Numbered from the stretch's first letter, positions 17,102 to 25,933 are shown. The stretch is DNA of 36,452 bases from Candidatus Thermochlorobacter aerophilus (GCA_002794105.1 PHFL01000073.1:1-36452), one strand, 5' to 3'. Notes: generated from the sequence alone by a model not told the origin. Translations and numbers: made by a program.

Positions 17102-18991
17102 ATGTTTTCGATTGAGACCCTTGCGGCAGAACGACGCACAATTACACCACCAGAGTGGCTACGGCAAAACGCGGTGATTCAAGATTATGAGGCACTCTAC
17201 CGCTACAGCATTTCTGCGCCTGAAAAGTTTTGGGAAAGCATTGCAAACGAACTGTGGTGGCAGGAAAAGTGGCACACGGTGCTGAAGTTTGAGCCGCCGC
17301 ATCACGAGTGGTTTGTCGGTGCAAAGACTAACATCACGGTCAATGCACTGGATAGGCATGTAAGTAGCCATCGGCGCAATAAAGTTGCAATAATTTGGAC
17401 AACAGAAAGCGGCAAAGAAGTTGTGGTCACATATGACCAGCTGTTGCGGCGTGTCTGTCAGGTTGCCAATGCGCTCAAGCGGGCAGGCGTAAAGAAAGGC
17501 GACAGGGTCATTATCTACATGCCGCTGACCGTAGAAGGGATGTATGTGATGCTGGCATGTGCACGCATTGGGGCATTGCACTCGGTCGTATATGCTGGCA
17601 TGGGCGTCAGCGCCTTGCGAACACGCATTGAAGACAGTCAGGCAAAAATCGTGTTCTGTGCCGATGTTACTTACCGCGCAGGCAAAACCATCAATCTCAA
17701 AAGTATTGTCGATGAAGCCGTCAAAGATATCGAGTTCATCGAGAAAATTGTGGTCTTGCGTCGTCAAGAACCAAAACAAGAGCTGACATCGACACGTGAA
17801 GTAGATTTCTTTGAATTTATTGAGCAGGAACCGCAGTGGTGCGAAGCCGAAATTGTCGATGCCGAACATCCGCTGTTTATTCTCTACACCAGTGGTACAA
17901 CAGGCAAGCCTAAAGGCGTGGTGCATGTTCATGGTGGCTACATGGTCGGCACCTACTATCTCTCGCATGCGTTTTACGACATCAAAGAAACAGACATCTT
18001 TTGGTCAACCTCTGACATCGGCTGGATTGTCGGGCACAGTTACATTGTGTATGGACCGCTTATCAACGGGGCAACGGTGCTGGCACGAGAAGGCGCAATT
18101 GACTATCCACATCCGGGCATCGTATGGCAAACCATTGAGCGCTATGGCGTTAATCTCATGTTTACTGCACCAACCTCGATTCGCCTTTTCATGAAGTATG
18201 GCGAAGAGCATATCAAAAAGTTCGATATCAGTTCACTGCGCCTAATTGCCTGTGCAGGTGAGCCATTAAATCCTGAAGCGCATCAGTGGGCGCAAGACCA
18301 TATCGTCGGCGAAAGAGGGTTCGTGGTCGATAATTGGTGGCAAACGGAGATTGCCTCACCCGTGATTGGGACGCTCCCAGCATTCAAAGCCAAACTTGGT
18401 AAAGTCGGCAAACCATTGCCAACTGCTGTGGTCGATATCGTAACCCCAGAAGGCAAGCCAGTGGCGCCAAATCAAGGCGGGCTGTTGGTCCTGCGCCGTC
18501 CATTGCCATACATGATGCGCACCGTCTGGGGCGACGATGAACGATACCGCAAATACTGGGAAGATATCGAAGGTTGCTACGCCTCAGGAGATGTAGCTTT
18601 CTATGACGAAGAGGGTTACATCTGCGTGCTGGGCAGAGCCGACGATGTGATGAATGTAGCTGGGCATCGCATTGGTACAGCCGAAGTTGAGAGCGCCTTT
18701 ATCACACACCCAGCTGTAGCAGAAGCGGCAGTGATTGGATTGCCAGACGAAATCAAAGGCGAACGCATCAAAGCCTTCGTTGTGTTGAAAGCTGGCCACG
18801 AGCCGACTGATACGCTCAAAAGTGTGCTACGTGACCATGTCCGCCGCGAACTGGGTCCTATTGCCACACCAAGTGAAATCGAGTTTCGCACCGCACTGCC
18901 AAAAACTCGCAGTGGCAAAATCGTCCGCCGATTGCTCAAAGCAGAATCACTGGGTCAAGATGCGGGAGATTTATCCACGCTGGCAGATTAA
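17102..18991 (+). CDS. acs: Acetyl-CoA synthetase-type AMP-forming acyl-CoA ligase
   Basis: Activates acetate (or a similar short acid) to acyl-CoA through an acyl-adenylate. The 629 residues begin with an ACAS_N-like region, then the P-loop-like YTSGTTGKPKGVVH near 261-274, DIFWSTSDIGWIVGHSYIVYGPL, WWQTEIASPVIG near 412, GDVAFYDEEGY, GRADDVMNVAGHRIG and a C-terminal KTRSGKIVRRLL with the lysine (about 606) that is acetylated in Acs for regulation. Canonical Acs reads WWQTETGG where this reads WWQTEIAS, so the acyl pocket differs slightly and propionate or another acid is possible. Monocistronic; followed by a hairpin and repeats. The 230-base gap upstream shows nothing recognisable. Confidence 0.88.
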   Translation: MFSIETLAAERRTITPPEWLRQNAVIQDYEALYRYSISAPEKFWESIANELWWQEKWHTVLKFEPPHHEWFVGAKTNITVNALDRHVSSHRRNKVAIIWTTESGKEVVVTYDQLLRRVCQVANALKRAGVKKGDRVIIYMPLTVEGMYVMLACARIGALHSVVYAGMGVSALRTRIEDSQAKIVFCADVTYRAGKTINLKSIVDEAVKDIEFIEKIVVLRRQEPKQELTSTREVDFFEFIEQEPQWCEAEIVDAEHPLFILYTSGTTGKPKGVVHVHGGYMVGTYYLSHAFYDIKETDIFWSTSDIGWIVGHSYIVYGPLINGATVLAREGAIDYPHPGIVWQTIERYGVNLMFTAPTSIRLFMKYGEEHIKKFDISSLRLIACAGEPLNPEAHQWAQDHIVGERGFVVDNWWQTEIASPVIGTLPAFKAKLGKVGKPLPTAVVDIVTPEGKPVAPNQGGLLVLRRPLPYMMRTVWGDDERYRKYWEDIEGCYASGDVAFYDEEGYICVLGRADDVMNVAGHRIGTAEVESAFITHPAVAEAAVIGLPDEIKGERIKAFVVLKAGHEPTDTLKSVLRDHVRRELGPIATPSEIEFRTALPKTRSGKIVRRLLKAESLGQDAGDLSTLAD

Positions 18992-19080
18992 AGCTTGTTA
19001 AATTGCTCTGGTAAAGATTGCGCCGCACAGCACTGGCAACCGTGTGAGGTAGCACTGAAAGATGAATACGAGGATTTGCT

Positions 19081-19135
19081 GTGCACTGCTCGCACTTTGC
19101 CATACGGCAGAACACAAATGTTCTGTGCACTTTTT
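19081..19135 (+). terminator. Nested inverted repeats and T tract downstream of the acyl-CoA ligase
   Basis: CAGAACA-caaa-TGTTCTG (19108-19125) is a perfect 7-base-arm hairpin. Two GTGCAC copies (19081-19086, 19125-19130) can pair outside it, and TTTTT follows at 19131. About 115 bases after the ligase stop, it could end that transcript. The T tract is not directly at the stem base of the inner hairpin. Confidence 0.35.
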
Positions 19136-19170
19136 GGGTCATTTGTTGCAAGATATGACGAGTATTTTAT

Positions 19171-19227
19171 CATTCCCGAGCGAAGCGAGGAATCCAGCAT
19201 GGATGATGCGCTGTGTTCAGCAAGGAC
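19171..19227. repeat. Palindromic repeat, family A, copy 4 (degenerate)
   Basis: CATTCCCGAGCGAAGCGAGGAATCC start with TGGATGATGCGCTGTGTTCAGC and a decayed end AAGGACA. It is followed by GGGATGGCAAACC, the same joint sequence found between family A copy 1 and family B copy 1 at 8313-8326. The stretch 18992-19170 before it is otherwise unique and non-coding. Confidence 0.7.
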
Positions 19228-19252
19228 AAATCGGGGATGGCAAACCGCTCTT

Positions 19253-19308
19253 GTCCCTCTCCTTTTGTAAGGAGAGGGACGTTTCGGCATAGCCGAAACA
19301 GGGTGAGG
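19253..19308. repeat. Palindromic repeat, family B, copy 2
   Basis: GTCCCTCTCCTT / AAGGAGAGGGAC hairpin with loop ttgt (19253-19280), then GTTTCGGC / GCCGAAAC with loop ata (19281-19299), then AGGGTGAGG. The left CCTCACCCTG end seen in copy 1 is lost. The second hairpin differs wholly in sequence and length from copy 1 yet still pairs perfectly. Confidence 0.85.
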
Positions 19309-19314
19309 TTGCAA

Positions 19315-19352
19315 TGTCATTCCGAGCGCAGCGAGGAATCCATCTCCGTTCA
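19315..19352. repeat. Palindromic repeat, family A, left half (copy 5)
   Basis: TGTCATTCCGAGCG, then CAGCGAGGAATCCAT; the right arm is missing. It ends about 95 bases before the start of the DUF1338-like gene. The unique sequence between them shows nothing recognisable. Confidence 0.7.
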
Positions 19353-19447
19353 GAACGGCAGTGCATCGGCAAGCGCCAGTGGCTAATCGGTTCAATTCGT
19401 TAGGCTGTGCGGTGCTAAAATTTCATCAACTCAAAACCGTATTGCGT

Positions 19448-20056
19448 ATGTCGTATCATGCTTTCAAAGCGGCTGAAGCGCTGATTGAACGCTATGTGGA
19501 AGAGTATGTTGCCAACAATCGAGCTGCGCAAGTGCTGCGCACGCTCTTAGACGATATTGGCATCGGCTTGCGCCCACTTATTGACCATATTACCATTCGC
19601 ACATTAGATGTAGAAGAGCGCGCAGAAGAATTCTTGTCCGCCGGGTTCATAGAAGACATCAACTTGGGGATTGTGGAGTATGACAACTGGTGGGCGAAAG
19701 TCTATCGCCGTCCGGGACTTCCCGCCGTTTTCATTGACCAAGCCTATGAGGGCGAGCGCGGCGAAGGGTGCGTGATTCCAAAATGGGTAGAAACCTTTGG
19801 CGATAAGCTATTGCATCACATTGCTGTCAATGTGGCAGACATCGAAAAAGGTATTGCCGCATTGCAAAAACATGGAATTGAGTTTGCGGGCAACATCACT
19901 GGCGAGCGCGGTTCGGCACTGCGGCAAATTTTCACAAAGCCAGAAATGAGACATGGCATAGCTTTCACCGTCTTGGAACTAACAGAACGTCATTGGGGCT
20001 ATACAGGTTTTCGTGCTTTGCAAGCCAATACACTCATGGAATCTACACGCGTCTGA
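19448..20056 (+). CDS. DUF1338-like VOC-fold metalloenzyme (HglS-type 2-oxoacid dioxygenase candidate)
   Basis: 202-residue protein resembling the DUF1338 family, which includes HglS/YdcJ, the iron enzymes turning 2-oxoadipate into D-2-hydroxyglutarate. A facial triad can be proposed: His47 in DHITIRT, His124 (or 123) in LLHHIAVNV and Glu177 in FTVLELTER. Arg51, four residues after His47, matches the H-x-x-x-R spacing of the HglS substrate arginine as I recall it. AKVYRRPGLPAVFID and the end GYTGFRALQANTLMEST also mirror short DUF1338 proteins. At 202 residues it is about half the length of HglS. I chose ATG 19448; the longer frame from 19361 runs into repeat-flanking sequence. Only three bases separate it from the FAD dehydrogenase gene. 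Confidence 0.7.
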   Translation: MSYHAFKAAEALIERYVEEYVANNRAAQVLRTLLDDIGIGLRPLIDHITIRTLDVEERAEEFLSAGFIEDINLGIVEYDNWWAKVYRRPGLPAVFIDQAYEGERGEGCVIPKWVETFGDKLLHHIAVNVADIEKGIAALQKHGIEFAGNITGERGSALRQIFTKPEMRHGIAFTVLELTERHWGYTGFRALQANTLMESTRV

Positions 20057-20059
20057 GCT

Positions 20060-21553
20060 ATGATTTTCAAAACAGACCATGCGGAAATTCAAGCGTTTCT
20101 TGAAGATACAAGCGTGCTACAAGGCGGACACGCAGAAGGAGTTTATCTGCCTGAAAGCTACGAAGAAGTTGCCGCAGTGTTAGCAAGTTGCTACCAGCAA
20201 CGCAAGCGCGTCACTTTTTCTGGAAATGGTACTGGCACCACGGGCGGGCGAATTCCGTTTGGCGGCGTGGTCGTAGCCTTTCACCGACTGAATAAAATCC
20301 TGAACATCGAAAAATTTGCAGATGGCACCGGACGCGCCACCGTGCAAGCAGGCGTGCTACTGCATGACCTTCAGCGCGAAGTAGAAGCGTTGGGCTTGCT
20401 CTACACGCCTGACCCTACTGAACGCTATTGCTTCATTGGCGCAACCATTGCCAATAACTCCTCTGGCGCACGTACCTTCAAGTATGGCGCCACCCGACCC
20501 TACATTGAGCGACTCAAACTCGCCTTCGCCGACGGCGAAATCATAGACTTGCCACGCGGAAAAATTTTCGCAAATGCTGATGGCATCATTGACTTTACCA
20601 CACCACGCGGGCGACGATACCACTTCAGAATTCCAAACTACACCATGCCCAACACCTCTAAGCATGTCTCGGGCTTTTACAGCAAACCGCAAATGGACCT
20701 CATCGATTTATTCATCGGTTCGGAAGGCACACTGGCGGCTATCTTGGAAGCAGATTTGAAACTGCTGCCCAAACCTGAAAAAATTTTTAGTGCGCTCGTC
20801 TATTTTGCAAATGATGAAGACCTAATGGCTTTTGTAAGTGAAGCGCGCCGACGCTCACGCATGAGTGAAGGCATCAGCGCACGGGCTCTGGAATACTTCG
20901 ATGAGCACTCTCTCAACTTCCTGCGCAAGAAGTATCCGAACATCCCGCAACACGCAAAAGGCGCCATTTTCTTTGAGCAGGAAACCACAGCACAAACCGA
21001 AGACGAATTGCTCGGCGAGTGGTATGCCTTGTTGGAAAAACATCATGCACTCTTGGAGCAAAGCTGGATTGCGCTAAGTCCTGACGAGCAGCAGCAAATT
21101 CGTGATTTTCGGCATGCTTTGCCTGTGTTGGTGAATGAGTGGTATGCGCGCTTCAAGCAGCGCAAAATTTCTACTGACATGGCTGTGCCCGATGCGCGCT
21201 TCCCAGAGTTACTGCAGGCCTACCGAAAAGGCTGCGCCGAAGCCGAATTGGATTACATTTTGTTCGGACATATTGGCGATGCGCACTTGCACCTGAACAT
21301 TCTGCCCAAGAATGCTGACGAAGCGGCACGTGCAAAGGCACTCTATCGCCGGTTTATTGAAAAAACTTTGGAACTGGGCGGCACTATTTCCGCCGAGCAT
21401 GGCATCGGCAAATTGAAAGCCGAGTATTTAGTCATGATGTTTGGCGAAGCGGGAATCAGAGAAATGGTGCGAGTCAAAAAAGTATTCGATGGACGCCTCA
21501 TCCTGAATCTCGGTAACCTCATTCCGGAGCACTATCTTGTGGCAAGCGACTAA
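20060..21553 (+). CDS. FAD-linked 2-hydroxyacid dehydrogenase (GlcD/D2HGDH type)
   Basis: 497-residue flavoprotein of the FAD_binding_4 / FAD-oxidase C family that oxidises D-2-hydroxyacids (lactate, glycolate, 2-hydroxyglutarate) to 2-oxoacids. The PCMH-type FAD domain spans about residues 20-210: FSGNGTGTTGGRIPFGG, then YTPDPTERYCFIGATIANNSSGARTFKYG. The C-terminal domain carries the metal/substrate motif GHIGDAHLHLN (about 402-412) and GTISAEHGIGKLKAEYL (about 440-460), matching the His-His-Glu site of D-2-hydroxyglutarate dehydrogenases. Fe-S domains seen in some relatives are absent. Three bases after the DUF1338-like gene, hence almost surely cotranscribed. Its stop overlaps the stop of the convergent MFS gene. 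Confidence 0.88.
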   Translation: MIFKTDHAEIQAFLEDTSVLQGGHAEGVYLPESYEEVAAVLASCYQQRKRVTFSGNGTGTTGGRIPFGGVVVAFHRLNKILNIEKFADGTGRATVQAGVLLHDLQREVEALGLLYTPDPTERYCFIGATIANNSSGARTFKYGATRPYIERLKLAFADGEIIDLPRGKIFANADGIIDFTTPRGRRYHFRIPNYTMPNTSKHVSGFYSKPQMDLIDLFIGSEGTLAAILEADLKLLPKPEKIFSALVYFANDEDLMAFVSEARRRSRMSEGISARALEYFDEHSLNFLRKKYPNIPQHAKGAIFFEQETTAQTEDELLGEWYALLEKHHALLEQSWIALSPDEQQQIRDFRHALPVLVNEWYARFKQRKISTDMAVPDARFPELLQAYRKGCAEAELDYILFGHIGDAHLHLNILPKNADEAARAKALYRRFIEKTLELGGTISAEHGIGKLKAEYLVMMFGEAGIREMVRVKKVFDGRLILNLGNLIPEHYLVASD

Positions 21554-22860
21554 TCGTGTGCGGTCAGCGATGCCAGCGAAAACACTTGCCAAACCGTCCA
21601 GAGCACGCCAAGCAGCAACAGTGCATTGAGCATCAACGCAAGAGAAGCGCCAAAATGCTCTGACACCACGCCCGTCACCAAACTGCCTAACGGTAACCCA
21701 CCACGAAACGCCGTAGCATAAATGCTGATGACACGACCACGCAAGTGTTCTGACACCCCCATCTGCATGATGGTATTGCCCACCGACCCACAACTGACAA
21801 AAGCAAACCCGCCGACAAACATAAGCCCCAGCGATAAGATGAACACCTTCGAGAGCGATACGCCCAAGACGGTAATTGCAAGTGTGCCAGAAGCCAGCAT
21901 TACAATGTAGTGCCGATTGGCGGTGTTCTTCAAAGCGGCAACACGCAATGCTCCCAACACAGCACCCGCCCCAAATGCTGAAAGCATCAAGCTAAATCCG
22001 CCAGCTTCTGCACCCAAATTCTCTTTGGTGATGACAGGAATGAAGTTCAAAATAGGTCCGGCAAAAAAGCTCACAAAAAACACCACAATCACCACAGAGA
22101 AAAGTTCCGGTCGCTGACGCACTTCTTGCACACCTTCTTTGATGCTTTCACTCAGCGAGCGAGATGCTACTTCTGCCGTGGCTGTTTCAGGAAAGTGGAT
22201 AAGGGGCAAGACAATGAGCAACGCAAGATAGGAAAGCGCATTGAAGCCAAAACACCATGCAACGCCAAGCGAGGCAATTACGACGCCGCCAATTGCAGGT
22301 CCAATAAAACGCGAGAGATTGAACTGCATGGAGTTGAGGGCAATGGCATTGCTGATATGCTCTTGACTGACTAATGAAGGCAGTGCCGAGAGATAAGCTG
22401 GGGTCGAGAGCGACTGAACACAGCCAACAATGAACGACAGCACAATCACCGTCCAAACATCAATGTGCCCAATCGTAATCAGCACGGCAATAAGAAGTGC
22501 ACTGGAGCCCTGCACAATTTGTGAAAATATCAGAATCTTGCGCTTATCGAAGCGGTCGGAGATGGCGCCGCCAACAAGTAACAGCATCAGTAGGGGAATA
22601 TCTTGCATAAAGCCATCGAGTCCTAAGAGCAAAGGCGAGCCGGTCAAACTCAAAATGAGCCAAGGCTGACCCACTTTCTGAATCCAAGTCCCAATGTTCG
22701 AAAGAAACGCCCCAATCCAGAGAAGGCGGTAGTCGCGGTGCTTAAGGGCGGAGAAGGTCGAGCGGAAGAAAAGTGTAAGCGTCGAAAGCCATGCAGTGCG
22801 CCGTAGACCTGACTTTGGCAAAGCAAAACGTGTTTTCTCGGAAAAATACGGTTTCCCCAA
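21550..22860 (-). CDS. MFS exporter (MFS_3 / EntS-like)
   Basis: 436-residue major facilitator with twelve predicted membrane helices. FSALKHRDYRLLWIGAFLSNIGTWIQKVGQPWLILSLTGS opens the transporter part. The motif A loop GGAISDRFDKRKIL (about 97-110) and the second-half equivalent EHLRGRVISIYATAFRG (about 370-386) are clear. The family (PF05977) includes enterobactin and macrolide exporters; the substrate here is unknown. The only in-frame start that gives the N-terminus is TTG at 22860, with a stop codon two codons upstream. No ATG occurs before residue 80. Its stop codon overlaps that of the FAD dehydrogenase (21550-21553). The S9 peptidase gene is divergent. Confidence 0.87.
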   Translation of the reverse strand: MGKPYFSEKTRFALPKSGLRRTAWLSTLTLFFRSTFSALKHRDYRLLWIGAFLSNIGTWIQKVGQPWLILSLTGSPLLLGLDGFMQDIPLLMLLLVGGAISDRFDKRKILIFSQIVQGSSALLIAVLITIGHIDVWTVIVLSFIVGCVQSLSTPAYLSALPSLVSQEHISNAIALNSMQFNLSRFIGPAIGGVVIASLGVAWCFGFNALSYLALLIVLPLIHFPETATAEVASRSLSESIKEGVQEVRQRPELFSVVIVVFFVSFFAGPILNFIPVITKENLGAEAGGFSLMLSAFGAGAVLGALRVAALKNTANRHYIVMLASGTLAITVLGVSLSKVFILSLGLMFVGGFAFVSCGSVGNTIMQMGVSEHLRGRVISIYATAFRGGLPLGSLVTGVVSEHFGASLALMLNALLLLGVLWTVWQVFSLASLTAHD

Positions 22861-22920
22861 GTGTCAGCCAAGTTTTCTGAAAAAGTTGCGTAAATTCCGT
22901 GTCAATTTAGAGAGCAAAGT

Positions 22921-24801
22921 ATGAAATCGACAGCCATGTCACACACTTCTGTTGAGGCGCAGCGCCGAAAAATTCCGCTTCGGTATTTTTTCAAAAAGCC
23001 TGAACGCACGGCGTATCAAATTTCACCAGACGGTCAGTATGTGGCGTTTCTCAAGCCATACAAGCGTAGGCAAAATATCTATGTGCAGCGTATTGATAGC
23101 ACGAAAGCAGTGCGCCTCACAAACGAGCTCGAGCGCGACATCGCTGGATTCTTCTGGAAAGGCAATGATACACTGCTCTACCTAAGAGACTTCAAAGGCG
23201 ATGAAAACTTTCATCTCTTTGCCGTCAGTCTGCACGAAAAACAGGTGCGAGATTTAACACCTTTCGAAAACACACGCACCTTGGTAATAGATGAACTGAT
23301 TGACGATGATAACCACATACTGATTGCACTCAACAGCCGCACTCCAGAAGTCTTCGACGCCTACCAACTGAATGTGCACACTGGCGAACTGAAACTGCTG
23401 TTTGAAAATCCGGGCAATATCACTAATTGGGGCACTGACCACGCTGGACAGCTAAGGCTGGCAACCGTTACCGATGGCGTCAATACAACACTGCTATACC
23501 GTCGCGAAGTAACCGACACATTTAAGCCTATTCTGACCACGAATTTCAAAGAATCGCTGGTGCCGCTCTTTTTCACATTCGACAACCAACGAATTTATGC
23601 TGCCTCGAACTTAGGGCGCGATAAATCCGCTATCGTCATCTTTAACCCTGAAACGGCTAAAGAAGAAGAAGTCATATTCCAGCATCCTGAAGTCGATGTC
23701 TATGAGCTTTCTTACTCGCGCAAGCGTAAGGTGCTCACGATGGTCTCGTTCATTACTTGGAAGCGAGAGTATGCGTTCTTAGATGAGCAAACTGAACGGA
23801 TGTTTAGCAATTTGCAGCGTCAAATTCCCCGAGTCGAGATTGTGCTGGCAAGCAAAACCAAAAATGAAGACCGCTACATTGTGCGCACCTACAGCGACCG
23901 TTCGCTTGGCGCCTACTACCTCTATGAACCAGATACGGATTCGCTCGAGAAGTTAGCAGATGTGAGCCCATGGCTTAATGAAGAGGACTTGTGTAAAATG
24001 GAGCCAATTACCTACACTGCACGCGATGGCTTAACCATTCACGGCTATCTCACACTGCCCAAAGATGTGCCGCCAAAGAATTTGCCCGTCGTAGTTAACC
24101 CGCATGGCGGACCGTGGGCACGAGATGTATGGGGTTTCAATCCAGAAGTGCAGTTCTTGGCAAATCGTGGCTATGCGGTCTTGCAAGTGAACTTCAGAGG
24201 CTCGACAGGCTACGGCAGAAAATTCTGGGAAAGCTCTTTCAAAAAATGGGGCAAAGAAATGCAAGACGACATCACCGACGGTGTCAAGTGGCTAATTGAA
24301 CAGGGCATTGCTGACCCAAAACGCATTGGCATCTATGGCGGTAGCTATGGCGGCTACGCAGTGCTCGCTGGATTGGCTTTCACGCCAGACCTCTATGCTT
24401 GCGGCGTCGATTATGTGGGCGTCTCGAACCTCTTTACATTTATGAAGACCATCCCGCCGTATTGGAAACCCTACTTGGAAATGATGTACGAAATGGTTGG
24501 TCATCCTGAAGCCGATAAGGAACTTTTGTATTCAGCTTCTCCTGTGTTTCATGTAGAGCGTATCAAGGCGCCGCTGTTTGTGGCACAAGGCGCAAAAGAC
24601 CCGCGAGTCAATATCGAAGAGTCTAATCAAATTGTTAGTGCACTCAAGGCACGCGGCATTGATGTCCCGTATCTGGTGAAAGAAAATGAGGGACATGGTT
24701 TTCGCAATGAAGAAAATCAGTTTGAGTTTTACAGAGCAATGGAAAAATTCCTCCACAAGCATTTACTCAAGGCGCGTAAGAACGAACAAAAAGCAAGTTA
24801 A
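22921..24801 (+). CDS. S9 family peptidase (acylaminoacyl-peptidase/prolyl-oligopeptidase type)
   Basis: 626-residue serine peptidase. The N-terminal half (about 20-360) is a beta-propeller with TolB-like blades (YQISPDGQYVAFLKPYK...NIYVQRID) that gates the active site. The alpha/beta-hydrolase half (about 370-620) has NPHGGPWARD, RGSTGYGRKFW and the triad Ser477 in YGGSYGGYA, Asp560 in GAKDPRVNIEES and His592 in NEGHGFRNEEN. No signal peptide is seen (a polar, basic N-terminus), suggesting a cytoplasmic enzyme clipping short peptides. MKSTAM at 22921 is taken as the start; Met at 22936 is also possible. Monocistronic. Confidence 0.92.
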   Translation: MKSTAMSHTSVEAQRRKIPLRYFFKKPERTAYQISPDGQYVAFLKPYKRRQNIYVQRIDSTKAVRLTNELERDIAGFFWKGNDTLLYLRDFKGDENFHLFAVSLHEKQVRDLTPFENTRTLVIDELIDDDNHILIALNSRTPEVFDAYQLNVHTGELKLLFENPGNITNWGTDHAGQLRLATVTDGVNTTLLYRREVTDTFKPILTTNFKESLVPLFFTFDNQRIYAASNLGRDKSAIVIFNPETAKEEEVIFQHPEVDVYELSYSRKRKVLTMVSFITWKREYAFLDEQTERMFSNLQRQIPRVEIVLASKTKNEDRYIVRTYSDRSLGAYYLYEPDTDSLEKLADVSPWLNEEDLCKMEPITYTARDGLTIHGYLTLPKDVPPKNLPVVVNPHGGPWARDVWGFNPEVQFLANRGYAVLQVNFRGSTGYGRKFWESSFKKWGKEMQDDITDGVKWLIEQGIADPKRIGIYGGSYGGYAVLAGLAFTPDLYACGVDYVGVSNLFTFMKTIPPYWKPYLEMMYEMVGHPEADKELLYSASPVFHVERIKAPLFVAQGAKDPRVNIEESNQIVSALKARGIDVPYLVKENEGHGFRNEENQFEFYRAMEKFLHKHLLKARKNEQKAS

Positions 24802-24818
24802 GTTGCATAGCGACTTAG

Positions 24819-24876
24819 ACCGCCAAATCAAGGTGTCACAGATTTGAGTATTCAACTACGCTAAAGAGTTGGCGGT
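24819..24876. promoter_or_regulatory. Inverted repeat between S9 peptidase and ssb
   Basis: ACCGCCAA (24819-24826) and TTGGCGGT (24869-24876) are perfect 8-base arms with a 42-base loop. It lies shortly after the peptidase stop and 65 bases before ssb. It could close an RNA stem in the peptidase 3' UTR or be two operator half-sites for ssb. No T tract follows directly. Confidence 0.3.
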
Positions 24877-24941
24877 TTGACGCAAAAATTTTATTCTTTG
24901 AGGAAAACTTCACCTAACACCCAATCAAATTCGGTCTGACT

Positions 24942-25418
24942 ATGGCACGCGGTTTGAACAAAGTGATGCTGATTGGACATCTGGGAGCTGACCCAGAAGT
25001 GCGCGTACTTCCAAATGGTTCGCCAGTCGCAAGTTTTAGTATTGCAACGAACGAGTATTACAGGGACCAAAATGGGGAGCTCAAAGAGCGCACCGAGTGG
25101 CACAACATTGTTGCATATGGCAAATTAGCAGAAATCTGTCGCCAGTATCTCAAGAAAGGTAAACAAGTCTACATTGAAGGACGCTTGCAGACGCGCAATT
25201 GGGAAGACAAAGAGACAGGCAAGAAAAATTATCGCACCGAAATCATTTGTGCAGAGATGCAAATGTTAGGCTCCAGAAGCGACAGCGGAACTGAGATGCC
25301 ACCAGTTGACACATCTGATGTCCCACCAGCTGAAATCACAGCACCAATGCCGCAGCCATCTGCTAAAGAAGTCGCAAAAGCCGCAGAAGAGGCACAAAAA
25401 GACGATTTGCCATTCTAA
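24942..25418 (+). CDS. ssb: Single-stranded DNA-binding protein
   Basis: 158-residue SSB that coats single-stranded DNA in replication, repair and recombination. The OB fold (about 1-108) shows [40 protein letters not shown] split by conserved turns, then [39 protein letters not shown] Pro/Ala-rich linker leads to the acidic tip DDLPF, the docking site for partner proteins. The final F is immediately followed by the stop, so the tip is intact. A DUF2279-like gene starts eight bases after the stop, probably in the same transcript. Confidence 0.97.
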   Translation: MARGLNKVMLIGHLGADPEVRVLPNGSPVASFSIATNEYYRDQNGELKERTEWHNIVAYGKLAEICRQYLKKGKQVYIEGRLQTRNWEDKETGKKNYRTEIICAEMQMLGSRSDSGTEMPPVDTSDVPPAEITAPMPQPSAKEVAKAAEEAQKDDLPF

Positions 25419-25426
25419 AAAAATAG

Positions 25427-25924
25427 ATGTGGCAAAGATTCTTGATACTGCTGTGGCTACTCATCTATGTGTTCGGCATAGGTGAAGCAGAAGCTCAGAT
25501 AAAGCCTGACGAGATTGCATGGCAAGTACCTAAGCCCAAAGATTCTACATTGCTTCCAGTGTGCTGGGTAAGTGCCCTGCTGGATTCGACAAACAACAGG
25601 GCGCATCCGCTGGCACGTACCCACGCAAGTTCGGCAGCGCTCAAAGCGTGGGCACTAAAGCAGGATTTCTGGTTCACTCAAGACAAAGTGCAACACTTTG
25701 CCGCCTGTTTTTTCATCACCTGCTCCAGCCGATTGGCAGCAACTACTATCCTGAATTTTGAGAAAAATGCCGCAAATGTGTTCGCAGGAGGACTTTCCAC
25801 ATTTATCGGTTTCATGCGCGAAGTCATCGACGACCACGAATACAACAACATCTTCAGCATCAAAGATATGATTGCCGACATGCTCGGCGTCTTGCTTGCA
25901 CTCGTGATTCTGGCGTTCATCTAA
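25427..25924 (+). CDS. DUF2279 (YfiM-like) exported or membrane protein
   Basis: 165-residue protein with an N-terminal hydrophobic signal (MWQRFLILLWLLIYVFGIGEAEA). The conserved core begins QDKVQHFAACFFIT at about residue 85, continues with GFMREVIDDHEYNNIFSIKDMIADMLG and ends in a hydrophobic helix (LLALVILAF). The DKxxHF and REVxD...S.KDMxAD.LG spacing is that of DUF2279/VanZ-like small membrane proteins of unknown function. Starts eight bases after ssb, whose TAA is followed by an A-rich stretch with no Shine-Dalgarno site, so coupled translation is likely. Convergent with the DUF427 gene. Confidence 0.75.
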   Translation: MWQRFLILLWLLIYVFGIGEAEAQIKPDEIAWQVPKPKDSTLLPVCWVSALLDSTNNRAHPLARTHASSAALKAWALKQDFWFTQDKVQHFAACFFITCSSRLAATTILNFEKNAANVFAGGLSTFIGFMREVIDDHEYNNIFSIKDMIADMLGVLLALVILAFI

Positions 25925-25933
25925 GCTGGAGAC

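Noticed and set aside
17159..17968. 269-residue open frame antisense to the acyl-CoA ligase
   Set aside because: Composition is rich in Cys and His with no domain; the sense frame is a clear enzyme, so this is a shadow.
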